Positions 36,967 to 46,014 of a DNA stretch of 64,000 nucleotides are shown piece by piece (positions within the stretch are counted from its first letter, which is position 1; the number at the start of each line of letters is the position of its first letter). The notes under the pieces are model-generated. The model was not told where the DNA came from. It did not search any database and worked only from the letters and a program-made list of their open reading frames with translations. The position numbers and the translations under genes were made by a program. This stretch comes from Legionella longbeachae. Lineage in GTDB: Bacteria > Pseudomonadota > Gammaproteobacteria > Legionellales > Legionellaceae. The stretch covers positions 1 to 64,000 of the forward strand of contig NZ_RXNW01000019.1 in assembly GCF_004283175.1 (NCBI RefSeq), written 5' to 3'.

Positions 36967-39282
36967 TTATCCTGTTGTCAACATACCACAAGAGATGCCT
37001 GTGACTGTTTTTCTTAAAAGAGGTAAATCTTTTCTTTTTATGGCCTCAATCTGAATGAGATTCAAAGGATGAACCATGGTTGATCTTAATTGGATACTTT
37101 CTCCTAGCCAGGGTTGATGAAAACAAAAATCCTTTTCACCTGTTATTTGGTAGAAGAATAAGATGGTTGATTCTAACTCTGATTGAAAAGGCTTAAGATA
37201 TTTATTGGAACCAGTCAATTGATAGAGGTATTGTTCCCAGATAGGGAGATAAACTTTGGAGAGGGTCACTCCTAATTGTTTGACAAAGGAAGCAAAAAGA
37301 GCATTTTCGTTGTAAACAAGCTTAAGTTTATTTTTTCCAGGATCATTTAGCTCTAGCCAAGAGGAACCCAGGCCCCACCAGGTTGGGAAAAGGAGTCGTG
37401 TTTGAGTCCAGCATAGAATCCATGGGATAGCACGAAGCTTTCTTTGATCCGAGCCTGATTTTCGTTTGGTTGGGCGAGATCCAATCTTAAGTTCCTTCAA
37501 AAAATGATAGGGGGATGCTTGTTCAATTACCGCCCAAAACCATTCACTCTTTATCAGCGCTTTATATTGTTGGCTGACTTTTGTGGCAAATAATACCAGT
37601 TCCTCAGGATAGTCATTATCTATCTTATTATCTTGTTGTGAATAGATATCAAGAAGTTTGTCAATCTGGCTTTTGAGTATAGAGCTCGACCCAAAAAGTC
37701 GTGCAACCATTTCTCCCTGAATCGTCGCTTTATAATTTGACATTATTTCCTTTGACCAGGATGCAGTTTGTTCTTTGATATCCCCACCGCCACGCTCAAT
37801 ACTGCCACCCGAACCATGAAAAAAAATGGGCTTAAGATTCTTGTTTTCTAATGTAGACTGAATACTTTTTAAACTTTTAGCAATCATGAGCCGAGAAGCT
37901 AATACGCCATTTTCTTTAGAGGAATCGGAATAACCCAGCATGACTTCATAGCTGCCATCCCATTGCTTAAGATGCTTTTCTTTAATATCTTCAGTGATAG
38001 AATTATTTAAAATCGTATCCGCATTGGTGAGCGCAAGTTGATTTTCAAATAAGGGTACAACAGGTAAGGCATAGCTTCTAAACACTTGTTTCACTAACTT
38101 AATTCCATTTTTTATATCCTCAGCGGATTCAACCATGCTGAGAATAAAACCCCGTATATAGTTTTTGGGATCGGTCCCATGGGTTATAGAATAAACTTGT
38201 TCAAGCATATTGGTGATTGTGGTTTTTTTGATGCTTGTTAAACTTTCTTTTACAACGGCTGAATCCTCTCTGAGCTCTAAGGGTATGACCAATGCAGGAT
38301 AAAGCTGAAAAATGCTGGCAATAACGGAGAATTGTTCGAGTTTAAAATTTAAAAACTTTAGGGTGTCCGCTTGGATCGTAGTTAACTCATTTTTGAACGC
38401 AGAAACTCTTCCATGATCCCTGGGTTTTATTTTCCTAAGGTCCTGGGTTTTCCTGATAAGCTGATTGATCTGGTTTGCCAAAATTTTGTTTGCATTTAAT
38501 CCCGTTGAGAATTTAACAATTTCGAGTACTTCTTTTAAACACTCCTGAATGTAGGTGATAAAAAAAGATCGAGAAAGCTCGAGACTTTTAACCATGATTT
38601 TTTCATTAACCCCTGAATGCCCATCTTTATCACCTCCTACCCAGGTCCGTAATTGAATAGGAACACCCTTAGTGTAAAAGGAATGATAAAGTTGGATATT
38701 GAGTGGATTGAGTGCGTATTGATAGATGTATCGAGCCTCGTCTTCTACGCTGGGCTTTTTATGTGGAGAAATGTTAATTTGGAGCGAAATTTTAAGCATT
38801 TGATCCAGGTGTGATTCATTCATCAGATAGGGAGATTTAAGCACCTCGACCAGATAGTCACGAATTGCTTTGAAAAGTATTAAAAATTCATTGGTGCGAG
38901 CTTCGGTTGGGTGTGCTGTTAAAATATAATGAATACCTTGCGGTTTGTCAGAATAAATTTTTTCTTTTCTTTGGTTGATACGAGAAATTCGGTAAGCACT
39001 TTCACAGGCATTAATGAGTTCCATCATGAGAGAAAACCCATGCGCAATTTGATAAAGACGACTTCTATCAAGCTTGGAAAGCTCAATCTGGAGACTAAGG
39101 AGCGCCTTTCTAAGCTCGAGTGCTTTACTCCCAATGGTGTCTTGCATAGACACTCGAATTTGCTCAATTATTTCGTATGTTTCTTTTCCATAAACTTCTG
39201 CAATGGCCTTCCCTAAATGAGTAAGAGACCAAGAAACCATATGGCTGAGTTCTCTTGGCAGATGGGAGACATTTTGTTTCAT
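36967..39282 (-). CDS. ppc: Phosphoenolpyruvate carboxylase
   Basis: A 771-residue enzyme, shorter than the roughly 880 residues of E. coli Ppc. Start ATG 39282 is chosen because GGAG lies seven bases upstream. The alternative TTG at 39294 contains that site. Conserved motifs are YILTAHPTEAR (119-129, catalytic His124), LGYSDSSKENG, the glycine loop FFHGSGGSIERGGGD, and LRAIPWILCWTQTR near the end. It adds bicarbonate to PEP to make oxaloacetate, refilling the TCA cycle, which matters in amino-acid-fed Legionella. No operon partner is seen. Confidence 0.93.
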   Translation of the reverse strand: MKQNVSHLPRELSHMVSWSLTHLGKAIAEVYGKETYEIIEQIRVSMQDTIGSKALELRKALLSLQIELSKLDRSRLYQIAHGFSLMMELINACESAYRISRINQRKEKIYSDKPQGIHYILTAHPTEARTNEFLILFKAIRDYLVEVLKSPYLMNESHLDQMLKISLQINISPHKKPSVEDEARYIYQYALNPLNIQLYHSFYTKGVPIQLRTWVGGDKDGHSGVNEKIMVKSLELSRSFFITYIQECLKEVLEIVKFSTGLNANKILANQINQLIRKTQDLRKIKPRDHGRVSAFKNELTTIQADTLKFLNFKLEQFSVIASIFQLYPALVIPLELREDSAVVKESLTSIKKTTITNMLEQVYSITHGTDPKNYIRGFILSMVESAEDIKNGIKLVKQVFRSYALPVVPLFENQLALTNADTILNNSITEDIKEKHLKQWDGSYEVMLGYSDSSKENGVLASRLMIAKSLKSIQSTLENKNLKPIFFHGSGGSIERGGGDIKEQTASWSKEIMSNYKATIQGEMVARLFGSSSILKSQIDKLLDIYSQQDNKIDNDYPEELVLFATKVSQQYKALIKSEWFWAVIEQASPYHFLKELKIGSRPTKRKSGSDQRKLRAIPWILCWTQTRLLFPTWWGLGSSWLELNDPGKNKLKLVYNENALFASFVKQLGVTLSKVYLPIWEQYLYQLTGSNKYLKPFQSELESTILFFYQITGEKDFCFHQPWLGESIQLRSTMVHPLNLIQIEAIKRKDLPLLRKTVTGISCGMLTTG

Positions 39283-39998
39283 CGAAAACTCCAATTTCTA
39301 AAAAGTATCTGGAGCGTGTGTTCCGGTGTCATCCGTTTTGATTTCATATCAAGTAGATAACTTTATACAGAGTTTAGCAGCTGATTTTCCAAAGATTCTA
39401 GTGCATTTAAATCAATTGAAAATGTCATCACACGCATTGTAATACACTTAATATATACTGGAAAATATTCCCTTTTGCTAATTTTAATTTTATAGAAAAT
39501 AAATGGGCTCAAGCTAAAGCAATCCAAAAAACATCCTTGTTCTAACAAGGAACAATTTGTGGTGTATTGCTCATGATCAATTTATATGGAAAATGCCCTA
39601 TACCGGGGCAGTTAGTGGTTAATCTTGAAAGTTTAAAGTTAAGCTACAGTCAAATCATTTGGTTATAAGACTATAGATAGCCAAATAAGCTGAATACTGT
39701 TATTGCAAACAATTCCGAACATTTTTTTAAGCGTCAAGATGCGATGAAAAAGACCTTGCTGTTGACATAAATATCTTATCGATCAATAATTGTACATAAA
39801 AATGGAAATATGCTTTCTTATATATTGAGACATAGAGCACCAATCAGATGAGCGTGGTTGTCTGCAGCAATATTCTTGGTCTTGGTTTCCTCCTTGAGAT
39901 TGGTCATCAAACATGTGCATATTCCAAATAAATTTTGTTGTGTGGGTCAGATTCAGTTGAATGATCTGCGATGGAATGCTGGATATACAAAAACTAAT
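39283..39998. other. Long intergenic region
   Basis: About 700 AT-rich bases lie between ppc and the chimeric candidate effector. A minus-strand frame of 61 codons (39363-39548) starts only with TTG and has no ribosome site. A short hairpin, TGCCC (39595-39599) with GGGCA (about 39607-39611), is seen. Nothing else could be supported. Confidence 0.4.
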
Positions 39999-41729
39999 AT
40001 GCCTTGGAGATCTGTAACAGAATCGGAGGTAACAAGGTTAGTGAGTACTCTACACAAGTCTAAACATGTATCTGTGGAGAAGCAAATTATGAGAGATGAT
40101 AAGTTAGAAAATGTGCCAACCAAGCGTTCGCCAAGACGTTCTCCGCCACGTGAGCGCGTTGGAGAACACGTCGATCCGGCAATATTGAGCAGCAATGATG
40201 ACAGCGAAACATTATCTCTAGCATTAAGCCAGACTATATCAGCTCGTGCAAGCCTTTATTGGCCCTCTACAGAACTAATAGATGAGCTAAGTGTTGCTGC
40301 ACATGGGCTGCTAGGATACATCGATTTTCTTACAAAGCAGGAAGACGGTGATTCTCTTATAATTGGCTTGTGTGCTCGCGTTCTTGGCCCTGAAGGCTTG
40401 GATCCGCAAGATTTCTTTATCGAAGCAACCAGAGGAACGATCATTGATAATCCTAAGGGGTTAGCGGAGTTCTGCAGAAATACACTAGAAAGCCATTTGT
40501 CTAGTGTGTACGAGGGCGTTGACGGCCCTGAAATTGGGCATGCGCGCGCAATAACGATAGCTCTTCTCGGAGACGTGGGGGCATTTATGACGGCCACTGG
40601 TGCTACCACAGGTACTGTGCGTGATGAGAAAGTGTCGATTAGACTTAAGGAATCATTCAGTGATTATGCACTCCAAATCGAAGGGATGGGGCCTGAGCAT
40701 CGAGATCTGGTTAATGATTCTGCCCAGCGGGGTAGAAATGTTGGTGGTGGAGGCGTTGTTGGTCCGACAAAAAGTAAAGAAAGAAAACGTGTTGATGAAG
40801 AGGAGCTTATTCCCAGGACGGGAATACACGACTGCGGTAAAGACGCAGATGAACTGCTTGGACGATTTGAGAAAAAAGGGCATCTAGTACCAACGAAATG
40901 GGCATCTGCTCGACTGCATGAAACCCGGGTGAACAACATTGATGAGCCTCTGGCAGGGCATATGTCTGCTTCGCCATCTGAAATTCTGTGGACCTGGGAT
41001 ATACTTGCTGGGCGTGGTCTTGATTCAGCATATACAGGAAACCCTGAAAAGGAAACAGACTATTTCTCCTCAGCCCGAGCCGCTGGGGCGTGTGCATTTC
41101 TGGTTGGTTGTGGTTACCACAGCGCGCTTGAGGTATTGCACGGAACGATGATCTACGTGGGCCAGGATCCAGTAGAAGTGTTACCTCATGCTAAGGAAAT
41201 GAGAAGCATAGAGACAGGCGTTCAAGAGCCACTCGACGTAGGGGTTTTATTTCACTCCGGCGCTGCGACTAAATTAGTGGAGGAGCTCCTCGATAATACG
41301 ACTTCAGAGGTTGGACTCAATGTAAAGTCTTCCATTAACCTGGAACTCATTGACAGTCCTTCATTGGAAGTTGCGAACAAAGAAAAGCCTTCAGTAGAGA
41401 AATCTGTTGAACCTAAAGCAACATCAAAGAAAAGGCCAATGTGGAGAGTATTGTCCGATATGGGTTTTGAAAGTGTTGCTGTCCCTATATATAAAGTAGC
41501 AGATCGACTTGAACACTTAAGTAAAACAGATCCTAAACAGGCAATTAAATTAGGGGAAGAATACTTAGCATATAAACAACATAAAAAAGATACAGAATAT
41601 GTTCGAAAAATACAAAGCTTTGTTGATAACTTAAAAGTCGACTACAGTAAACAGATGAAAAATGATTTATTAAAATTTAAGGAAGAGCTCTCTTCGAAAC
41701 AAAACAATGAAAGACAATTTAACTTTTAG
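39999..41729 (+). CDS. Unknown protein of mixed composition, candidate effector
   Basis: A 576-residue protein if it starts at ATG 39999 (MPWRSVTESEVTRLV). The frame is open from 39858, but the added part looks like noncoding AT-rich sequence. Residues to about 435 are encoded by distinctly GC-richer DNA with many Gly and Ala (GDVGAFMTATGATTGTV, GGGGVVGP). The last 140 residues revert to AT-rich, Lys/Glu-rich sequence (SVEKSVEPKATSKKRP, LLKFKEELSSKQNNE). A basic, Pro/Arg-rich segment, RSPRRSPPRERV, is near residue 45. I recognise no domain. The E/K-rich tail fits a Dot/Icm translocation signal. It may be a foreign domain joined to a local secretion tail, as often proposed for effectors. Confidence 0.6.
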   Translation: MPWRSVTESEVTRLVSTLHKSKHVSVEKQIMRDDKLENVPTKRSPRRSPPRERVGEHVDPAILSSNDDSETLSLALSQTISARASLYWPSTELIDELSVAAHGLLGYIDFLTKQEDGDSLIIGLCARVLGPEGLDPQDFFIEATRGTIIDNPKGLAEFCRNTLESHLSSVYEGVDGPEIGHARAITIALLGDVGAFMTATGATTGTVRDEKVSIRLKESFSDYALQIEGMGPEHRDLVNDSAQRGRNVGGGGVVGPTKSKERKRVDEEELIPRTGIHDCGKDADELLGRFEKKGHLVPTKWASARLHETRVNNIDEPLAGHMSASPSEILWTWDILAGRGLDSAYTGNPEKETDYFSSARAAGACAFLVGCGYHSALEVLHGTMIYVGQDPVEVLPHAKEMRSIETGVQEPLDVGVLFHSGAATKLVEELLDNTTSEVGLNVKSSINLELIDSPSLEVANKEKPSVEKSVEPKATSKKRPMWRVLSDMGFESVAVPIYKVADRLEHLSKTDPKQAIKLGEEYLAYKQHKKDTEYVRKIQSFVDNLKVDYSKQMKNDLLKFKEELSSKQNNERQFNF

Positions 41730-41751
41730 TATTAAAGTTAAGCAACAAGAG

Positions 41752-41793
41752 TGGCCTGACAGCTATACTGATGTTTAAACATCTGTTAGGCCA
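41752..41793 (+). terminator. Hairpin after the chimeric gene
   Basis: TGGCCTGACAG (41752-41762) and CTGTTAGGCCA (41783-41793) pair with one G-T pair. The loop contains the palindrome ATGTTTAAACAT. It starts 23 bases after the stop, with no T run. Confidence 0.5.
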
Positions 41794-42137
41794 AATTAGC
41801 AAATAATAATCCTAGAACAGTCAGATTCCAAATTGACGGCAGTTTTATCAGCAAATCTACCCTTCCCATTTTTGTTGCCAACCCGCATAGGATTTAAGCA
41901 GTATGTTTGTCTTTATTGTTTCTTTTTTGCGTGACCATATGGTATGATTAAGAACTTAAAGTTCTAAAGTTGATCATTAATCAGTAATATGCCAGCTCTT
42001 AAACAGTGATAGATCACTTACTTAGGTGTGTTTATAGCGTATTTCAAAATCACCTAAACTGTGATGAATACCTTGATTCACCATACAAAGACCAGGGACC
42101 AGATGGTTTTTTCAATCAATAATTGGAGATTATTGTT
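41794..42137. other. Intergenic region before the kinase gene
   Basis: About 340 AT-rich bases without a convincing gene. GGAG at 42125-42128 is the ribosome site for the kinase gene. No clear promoter is claimed. Confidence 0.4.
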
Positions 42138-42974
42138 ATGCCTCGTTACAAAACCAAAAGAAAAATCAAAACTAAATCAAGTCCAGATTCAGGATATGAT
42201 TCAGGATATGAAAGTGATGGAGGAACGGAGTATTCTCCCGTAGAAGATATTGGTGTAGGAGGTTACGCTAAGGCCAGGTTGTTTCAATCTCAAACTAAAA
42301 AATCTGTTGTTGTTCTAAACCCTGTTACATTGCCTGGAGATTTTGGTGAAGCTATATTGAAACAGAGATTTTTTCAAACGGTTTATCCTGACAAGCAATC
42401 TCACTTGTTCTCTATGAGGAATAAGGATTATAGATTGATTGTACCCTATATTTCCCATGTTCCCTATGAAAAGCTTAAAGTTGACACACCAGAATTTCAA
42501 AAGCTTATTTTTCGTTCTGCTATCGAAGCTTTAATAGATTGCCATGCTAAAGGAATTATTATGGTTGATCTCAAATCAGACAACATTTATTACGATTCCA
42601 GTACGCAAAAGAGCTATTTAATCGACGGTGGTTCTTCGGCACTCAGAGGAACTTCTCTTGACCCTTTGGCGTTTCAAAAATCAAGCCAAGAGAAAGTAGA
42701 GGAGTTCAAGGAAGATTATTCCCATATCGCACCAGAGTGTTGGTCAGTAAAGCCAAAACAAGTACTCGCTACTTCAGCAATGGATGTTTACTCTCTTGGT
42801 AAACTTATGGAAGACATATTGCTGGAGCCAGATATTGAAATGCGAACTCTAATCGATAGCTGCTTAAAAAAAGATCCTGGTGCTCGTCCCACGCTTAAGG
42901 GTTTACTAAATTCTTTAGATAATTGTATCTCAGAAAAGGAGAACATAATATCGTGTCTTCAAATAAAGTATTAA
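42138..42974 (+). CDS. Ser/Thr protein kinase-like protein, candidate effector (LegK type)
   Basis: A 278-residue minimal kinase fold starting at ATG 42138, ten bases after GGAG. The N-terminal tail is basic, then has a Ser/Asp/Tyr-rich patch (SSPDSGYDSGYESDGG). The glycine loop is IGVGGYAK (39-46). The catalytic loop is MVDLKSDNI (142-150: Asp144, Lys146, Asn149) and lacks the usual His-Arg before Asp. The magnesium motif is DGG (163-165) in place of DFG. APE is at 198-200 and DVYSLG at 216-221. The strand that should carry the ATP-anchoring Lys reads SVVVLNPV, without Lys, so activity needs an alternative Lys or may be absent. Legionella exports several eukaryote-like kinases (LegK). Assignment here is by style and setting. 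Confidence 0.8.
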   Translation: MPRYKTKRKIKTKSSPDSGYDSGYESDGGTEYSPVEDIGVGGYAKARLFQSQTKKSVVVLNPVTLPGDFGEAILKQRFFQTVYPDKQSHLFSMRNKDYRLIVPYISHVPYEKLKVDTPEFQKLIFRSAIEALIDCHAKGIIMVDLKSDNIYYDSSTQKSYLIDGGSSALRGTSLDPLAFQKSSQEKVEEFKEDYSHIAPECWSVKPKQVLATSAMDVYSLGKLMEDILLEPDIEMRTLIDSCLKKDPGARPTLKGLLNSLDNCISEKENIISCLQIKY

Positions 42975-43303
42975 CCCGGCTTCCAATTAAAAAATAAAAT
43001 GATTTTTTATGGAACTATTTTTATTGGGACATCAGGTTATTTAAAGAAACCATGCAAAATTTTTTCGCTAATATTTGTTTTATCAATTATTTCAAGCCAG
43101 GGGATTTGTATTAGTGCCAATTGATTGAACCACGCTGACACCTCTTGGCTTTTGAAAATATTTATCCAGGATTAACAATTCTCAAATCGAATTCAAGAGG
43201 ACAATTTTGCGGCTATTCTGAATGCCTAAAAAGAAGTAGACTTTTATTATGAATGTCTACTTCTTTTTGAGGTTAAACTAACCCCTATTCGGAATTTGCA
43301 TAT
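42975..43303. other. Intergenic region between convergent genes
   Basis: About 330 AT-rich bases hold only the strong bidirectional hairpin at 43228-43268, reported separately. No gene is seen. Confidence 0.4.
43228..43268. terminator. Bidirectional terminator
   Basis: A perfect 14-bp stem, AAAAAGAAGTAGAC (43228-43241) and GTCTACTTCTTTTT (43255-43268), with a 13-base loop. The A and T runs give each strand a U tail, which suits the convergent kinase and HxH-protein genes. Confidence 0.85.
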
Positions 43304-44050
43304 TTATAATTTTGGTGTAGGTTGTCCTGAAGAGGGAGATACAGAATCAGTTGAACATGTTTTTGGTGATATAGTCGAAGAAAAAAATCCCGCATCTGAT
43401 CTTTTTTCCCTAACTTGAGCTCCTTTTACATTCGTTTCTTCAAAGGAAACCATTATAGAATTTTCAAATTCATCAATAAATTCCGATGATTTAATATAAT
43501 CACCTAATAGATTTTTAAATGTAGTGATACATGTATCCAATTCCCTCTTATCGGGGGTAACTTTTGTCCTTAAATCAAACATTAAACCCGGTTTAGGTCC
43601 TCTGAGTGGTACTCTAGGAATATATTCTACTTCAGGATCTCCTCTTCCCCACATGTGAAGATGCAAAAGACTTGGCTCCTCATCATCGCCTACATGTATG
43701 ACTCGAGATTGCGAGTTAAAATGATGAGAATTATTCCCTAACTGAGAAAATTGTGCGATAACTCCCAGTTTTTCGTAAATTTTCGTCATTATAGCTGCCA
43801 CATCATTAAGAGCTCGTTGTTCCGATAGAGTATAAATACGGTTAAATGCAGAGGAAATGCTGGATTTATCTTCATTAATGTAACGGATAATGCTGCGATA
43901 TCCTTGACAATCAGTTGGATTAAGAATTACTGAAAAATGATATTTATTGCGAACAGTAATAGTTGCTATTGAAGTGCCTGCCTTAGCAAAGTCAATTGAC
44001 CAGTGAGAGGCTGGATATTCGTGCATGTGGAAATCTATCTTACTTTTCAT
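43304..44050 (-). CDS. Unknown protein with HIT-like HxHxx motif
   Basis: A 248-residue soluble protein. SLLHLHMWGRGDPE (127-140) matches the H-phi-H-phi-phi core of HIT/GalT nucleotide hydrolases and transferases. Upstream, YHFSVILNPTDCQGYRS and NNSHHFNSQSRVIHVGDD fit the strand-rich front of a HIT fold, and the spacing is plausible. A third His of the HIT motif is absent, as in some divergent members. The C-terminal 40 residues are Ser/Thr/Pro-rich (SSTISPKTCSTDSVSPSSG) and preceded by SFEETN, resembling a translocation tail. It neighbours a histidine phosphatase on the opposite strand. A nucleotidyl role on a host target is inference. Confidence 0.6.
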   Translation of the reverse strand: MKSKIDFHMHEYPASHWSIDFAKAGTSIATITVRNKYHFSVILNPTDCQGYRSIIRYINEDKSSISSAFNRIYTLSEQRALNDVAAIMTKIYEKLGVIAQFSQLGNNSHHFNSQSRVIHVGDDEEPSLLHLHMWGRGDPEVEYIPRVPLRGPKPGLMFDLRTKVTPDKRELDTCITTFKNLLGDYIKSSEFIDEFENSIMVSFEETNVKGAQVREKRSDAGFFSSTISPKTCSTDSVSPSSGQPTPKL

Positions 44051-44224
44051 AAGAATCCTTTAATTATTTGATTTGCTTGGGCTTAAAGTGTTTATATTTT
44101 ATTTAATTTGATAAATTATAATCCTTTGACCGACAATAGTAAAGCATTCATTGAGTTGTCATATTGACAATTAAAAGACAATATGTTTAAAATATATATC
44201 TTTCGGTGGGGGCTGGGGTAAAGC

Positions 44225-44989
44225 ATGCAAGAAAAAAAGGAATGTATTGATAAAAAAGAAGAGCAAAAAAGTTCTTCTCTGAGTTCAGGCCTATTTCATA
44301 GCGTTTTTTCCTCTGTTAGCCCAGATTCTTCTTTTAGGAGAGGGAATGCGAAAATTGTTATTATGCGCCATGCCGAAACGCTCTGGAATGAGCCTAGAAA
44401 GCGAATACAGGGACAATCTCCTAACGCTGAAATTGAACTATCGGAGAAAGGCAAGCAAGATATTATTAGGACATTGGATTCTAGTAAAACCCCTGATTTA
44501 TTAATTTTAAGCCCTCTGCATCGATGTATACAAACAGCGGAAACATGGTTTGGTATGCAGTTTAAACAAATAAAAACCCCTACAGTTTTTATTGAGGGTT
44601 TAAAGGAAGTTAATGCCGGTAAATTAGAGGGACTTTATGTAGACGAGCTTTCTGGGGAACCAGAAAAAATATGGAATCTCTGGAAAAATGATCCTCTTGG
44701 ATTTCCAGGTTTTCCTGACGGTGAAACATTAGAAGAATTCCAACATAGGGTTTTACAAACATTCTCGGAACTTTGCAATAGTTATGGTGATAAACCTCAA
44801 GAGATCTGTATTATCACTCATGGTGGCCCTATGCGCGTATTGGGATGCTTTCTTAATGATAAAGATTTATCCCATTTATGGGATCATACGGTTACTAATC
44901 TTGAAAGGTTAGAACTAACCCGCGATCAAATCATTCGCTTGCAAAACTACGTACAGGAAAATACGTTGAATTCTTTTCCTATTCTATAA
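44225..44989 (+). CDS. Histidine phosphatase (phosphoglycerate-mutase-like)
   Basis: A 254-residue protein. The catalytic phosphohistidine motif is MRHAETLWN (47-55, His49). SPLHRCIQTAE (about 94-104) supplies the phosphate-pocket Arg, and ITHGGPMRVL (197-206, His199) the second His. The 40-residue front (KKEEQKSSSLSSGLF) is extra relative to CobC/GpmB-like enzymes and may be a targeting or disordered tail. The gene is single and divergent from the HxH-protein gene. Enzymes of this fold act on sugar phosphates, nucleotides or phosphoproteins. The substrate cannot be assigned. Its place among effector-like genes and its unusual N-terminus leave open an exported role. Confidence 0.85.
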   Translation: MQEKKECIDKKEEQKSSSLSSGLFHSVFSSVSPDSSFRRGNAKIVIMRHAETLWNEPRKRIQGQSPNAEIELSEKGKQDIIRTLDSSKTPDLLILSPLHRCIQTAETWFGMQFKQIKTPTVFIEGLKEVNAGKLEGLYVDELSGEPEKIWNLWKNDPLGFPGFPDGETLEEFQHRVLQTFSELCNSYGDKPQEICIITHGGPMRVLGCFLNDKDLSHLWDHTVTNLERLELTRDQIIRLQNYVQENTLNSFPIL

Positions 44990-46014
44990 GTTTTTGAAAG
45001 ATGTACCTGGAATAAAGTTGGAATTTGCATTTGTTTCTTGAATTCACAATTTCTTTGAGGTTTTCTTCGGATAACTCTGTTTGAGACTCTACCTTTGCCT
45101 AAGAGTCCGTTCTTCCTTGGGATTTTTATGGGATCCCGTTTTTTAATTTTGTTGTCATTTCCTGATTCCCTTCCCCCGTCAGTTTATTCGCTCTATTGCT
45201 GCTCAGGGACTGGAGGAAAACCATTACCAGTTTCCAAAAGTTAAGTGTGCCTATTGCTGTAGATACTCAGGCTAATACCTATACAGTTCAGGGAACGGTT
45301 CCAGAGGGTGATTATTATTATACTTATTCTGGATATCGCTGTTTAAAAGAGAAAAAAGGATATTGTTGGAGTAAATGCACTCCTATTCCATGCTGGAATC
45401 GCAGGTGGAAGTGATAGCTGTTGTTATCCTGAATAATCTAAGGTTGTTACCACGTAACTTGGGAAGTAACAATCCGATATAGCTTTCCAGGTTACATTTC
45501 CAGAATCTATTGTCTTGTATATCTTTTGGCAAAAAATTTTTGGTACAAATAGACCGAACTTGGGTAACCTGATGAACAAGAAATCCCCTTGAGAAACTGT
45601 GAGGTAAACCTGTAGCCCAACACACTTATTTTTAGTCCATCCTTATCAAGCATATAAAGGATTGGTGTAAAAATATTTCTTAGTAGCGCTGAACAAGGAA
45701 GCCATTTTATTCGGGTAAATAAAGTAGGTTCTTCTTATTTTGAGTATAGTGCGTATATTGCAACTAAAAGCCCAAGCTCGCCTGTTGTTAGGAAGAAAAA
45801 GCTTGTCTCTACTTATAAAAGCGGGAGACACGGATATATTTTCCCAGTTGAAAGGTCCATTCTTTTCGGTGCTTGATGATAACTCAGCAGTTATTCCAGA
45901 GTGGAATAAGTTTAATTCCTGTATTTCCTTTGTAAATTAAGTACTTATTATTTACTATCCCGCCGTTATTATTTAAGACACAAGGAACGAAATATTAAAT
46001 AATGGGGAAATAAA
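44990..46014. other. Long region with degraded coding fragments
   Basis: About 1 kb contains two fragments of coding character and no intact gene. The first is described separately (45128-45414). The second runs about 45656-45869 in the plus direction with HFIRVNKVGSSYFEYSAYIA and SGRHGYIFPVERSILFGA but has no start codon. I recognise neither. The stretch just before 46015 contains an AAGGAACG ribosome-site candidate for the next gene. Confidence 0.4.
45128..45414 (+). pseudogene. Possible frameshifted small Cys-rich secreted protein
   Basis: ATG 45128 opens MGSRFLILLSFPDSLPP, a signal-peptide-like start, and SVYSLYCCSGTGG, then stops at 45242-45244. One frame over, VPIAVDTQANTYTVQGTVPE continues to YSGYRCLKEKKGYCWSKC and stops at 45412-45414. 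Together they would form a secreted protein of about 95 residues with seven or more Cys and one frameshift near 45230. There is no clear ribosome site and the family is unknown. Confidence 0.25.

Noticed and set aside
39363-39548. Minus-strand frame of 61 codons downstream of ppc's promoter side.
   Set aside because: It starts with TTG, has no ribosome site and shows no recognisable motif.
40600-41151. Several overlapping frames on both strands inside the GC-rich part of the 40-kb gene.
   Set aside because: GC-rich sequence has few random stops. The main frame alone continues into the tail and has plausible protein character.
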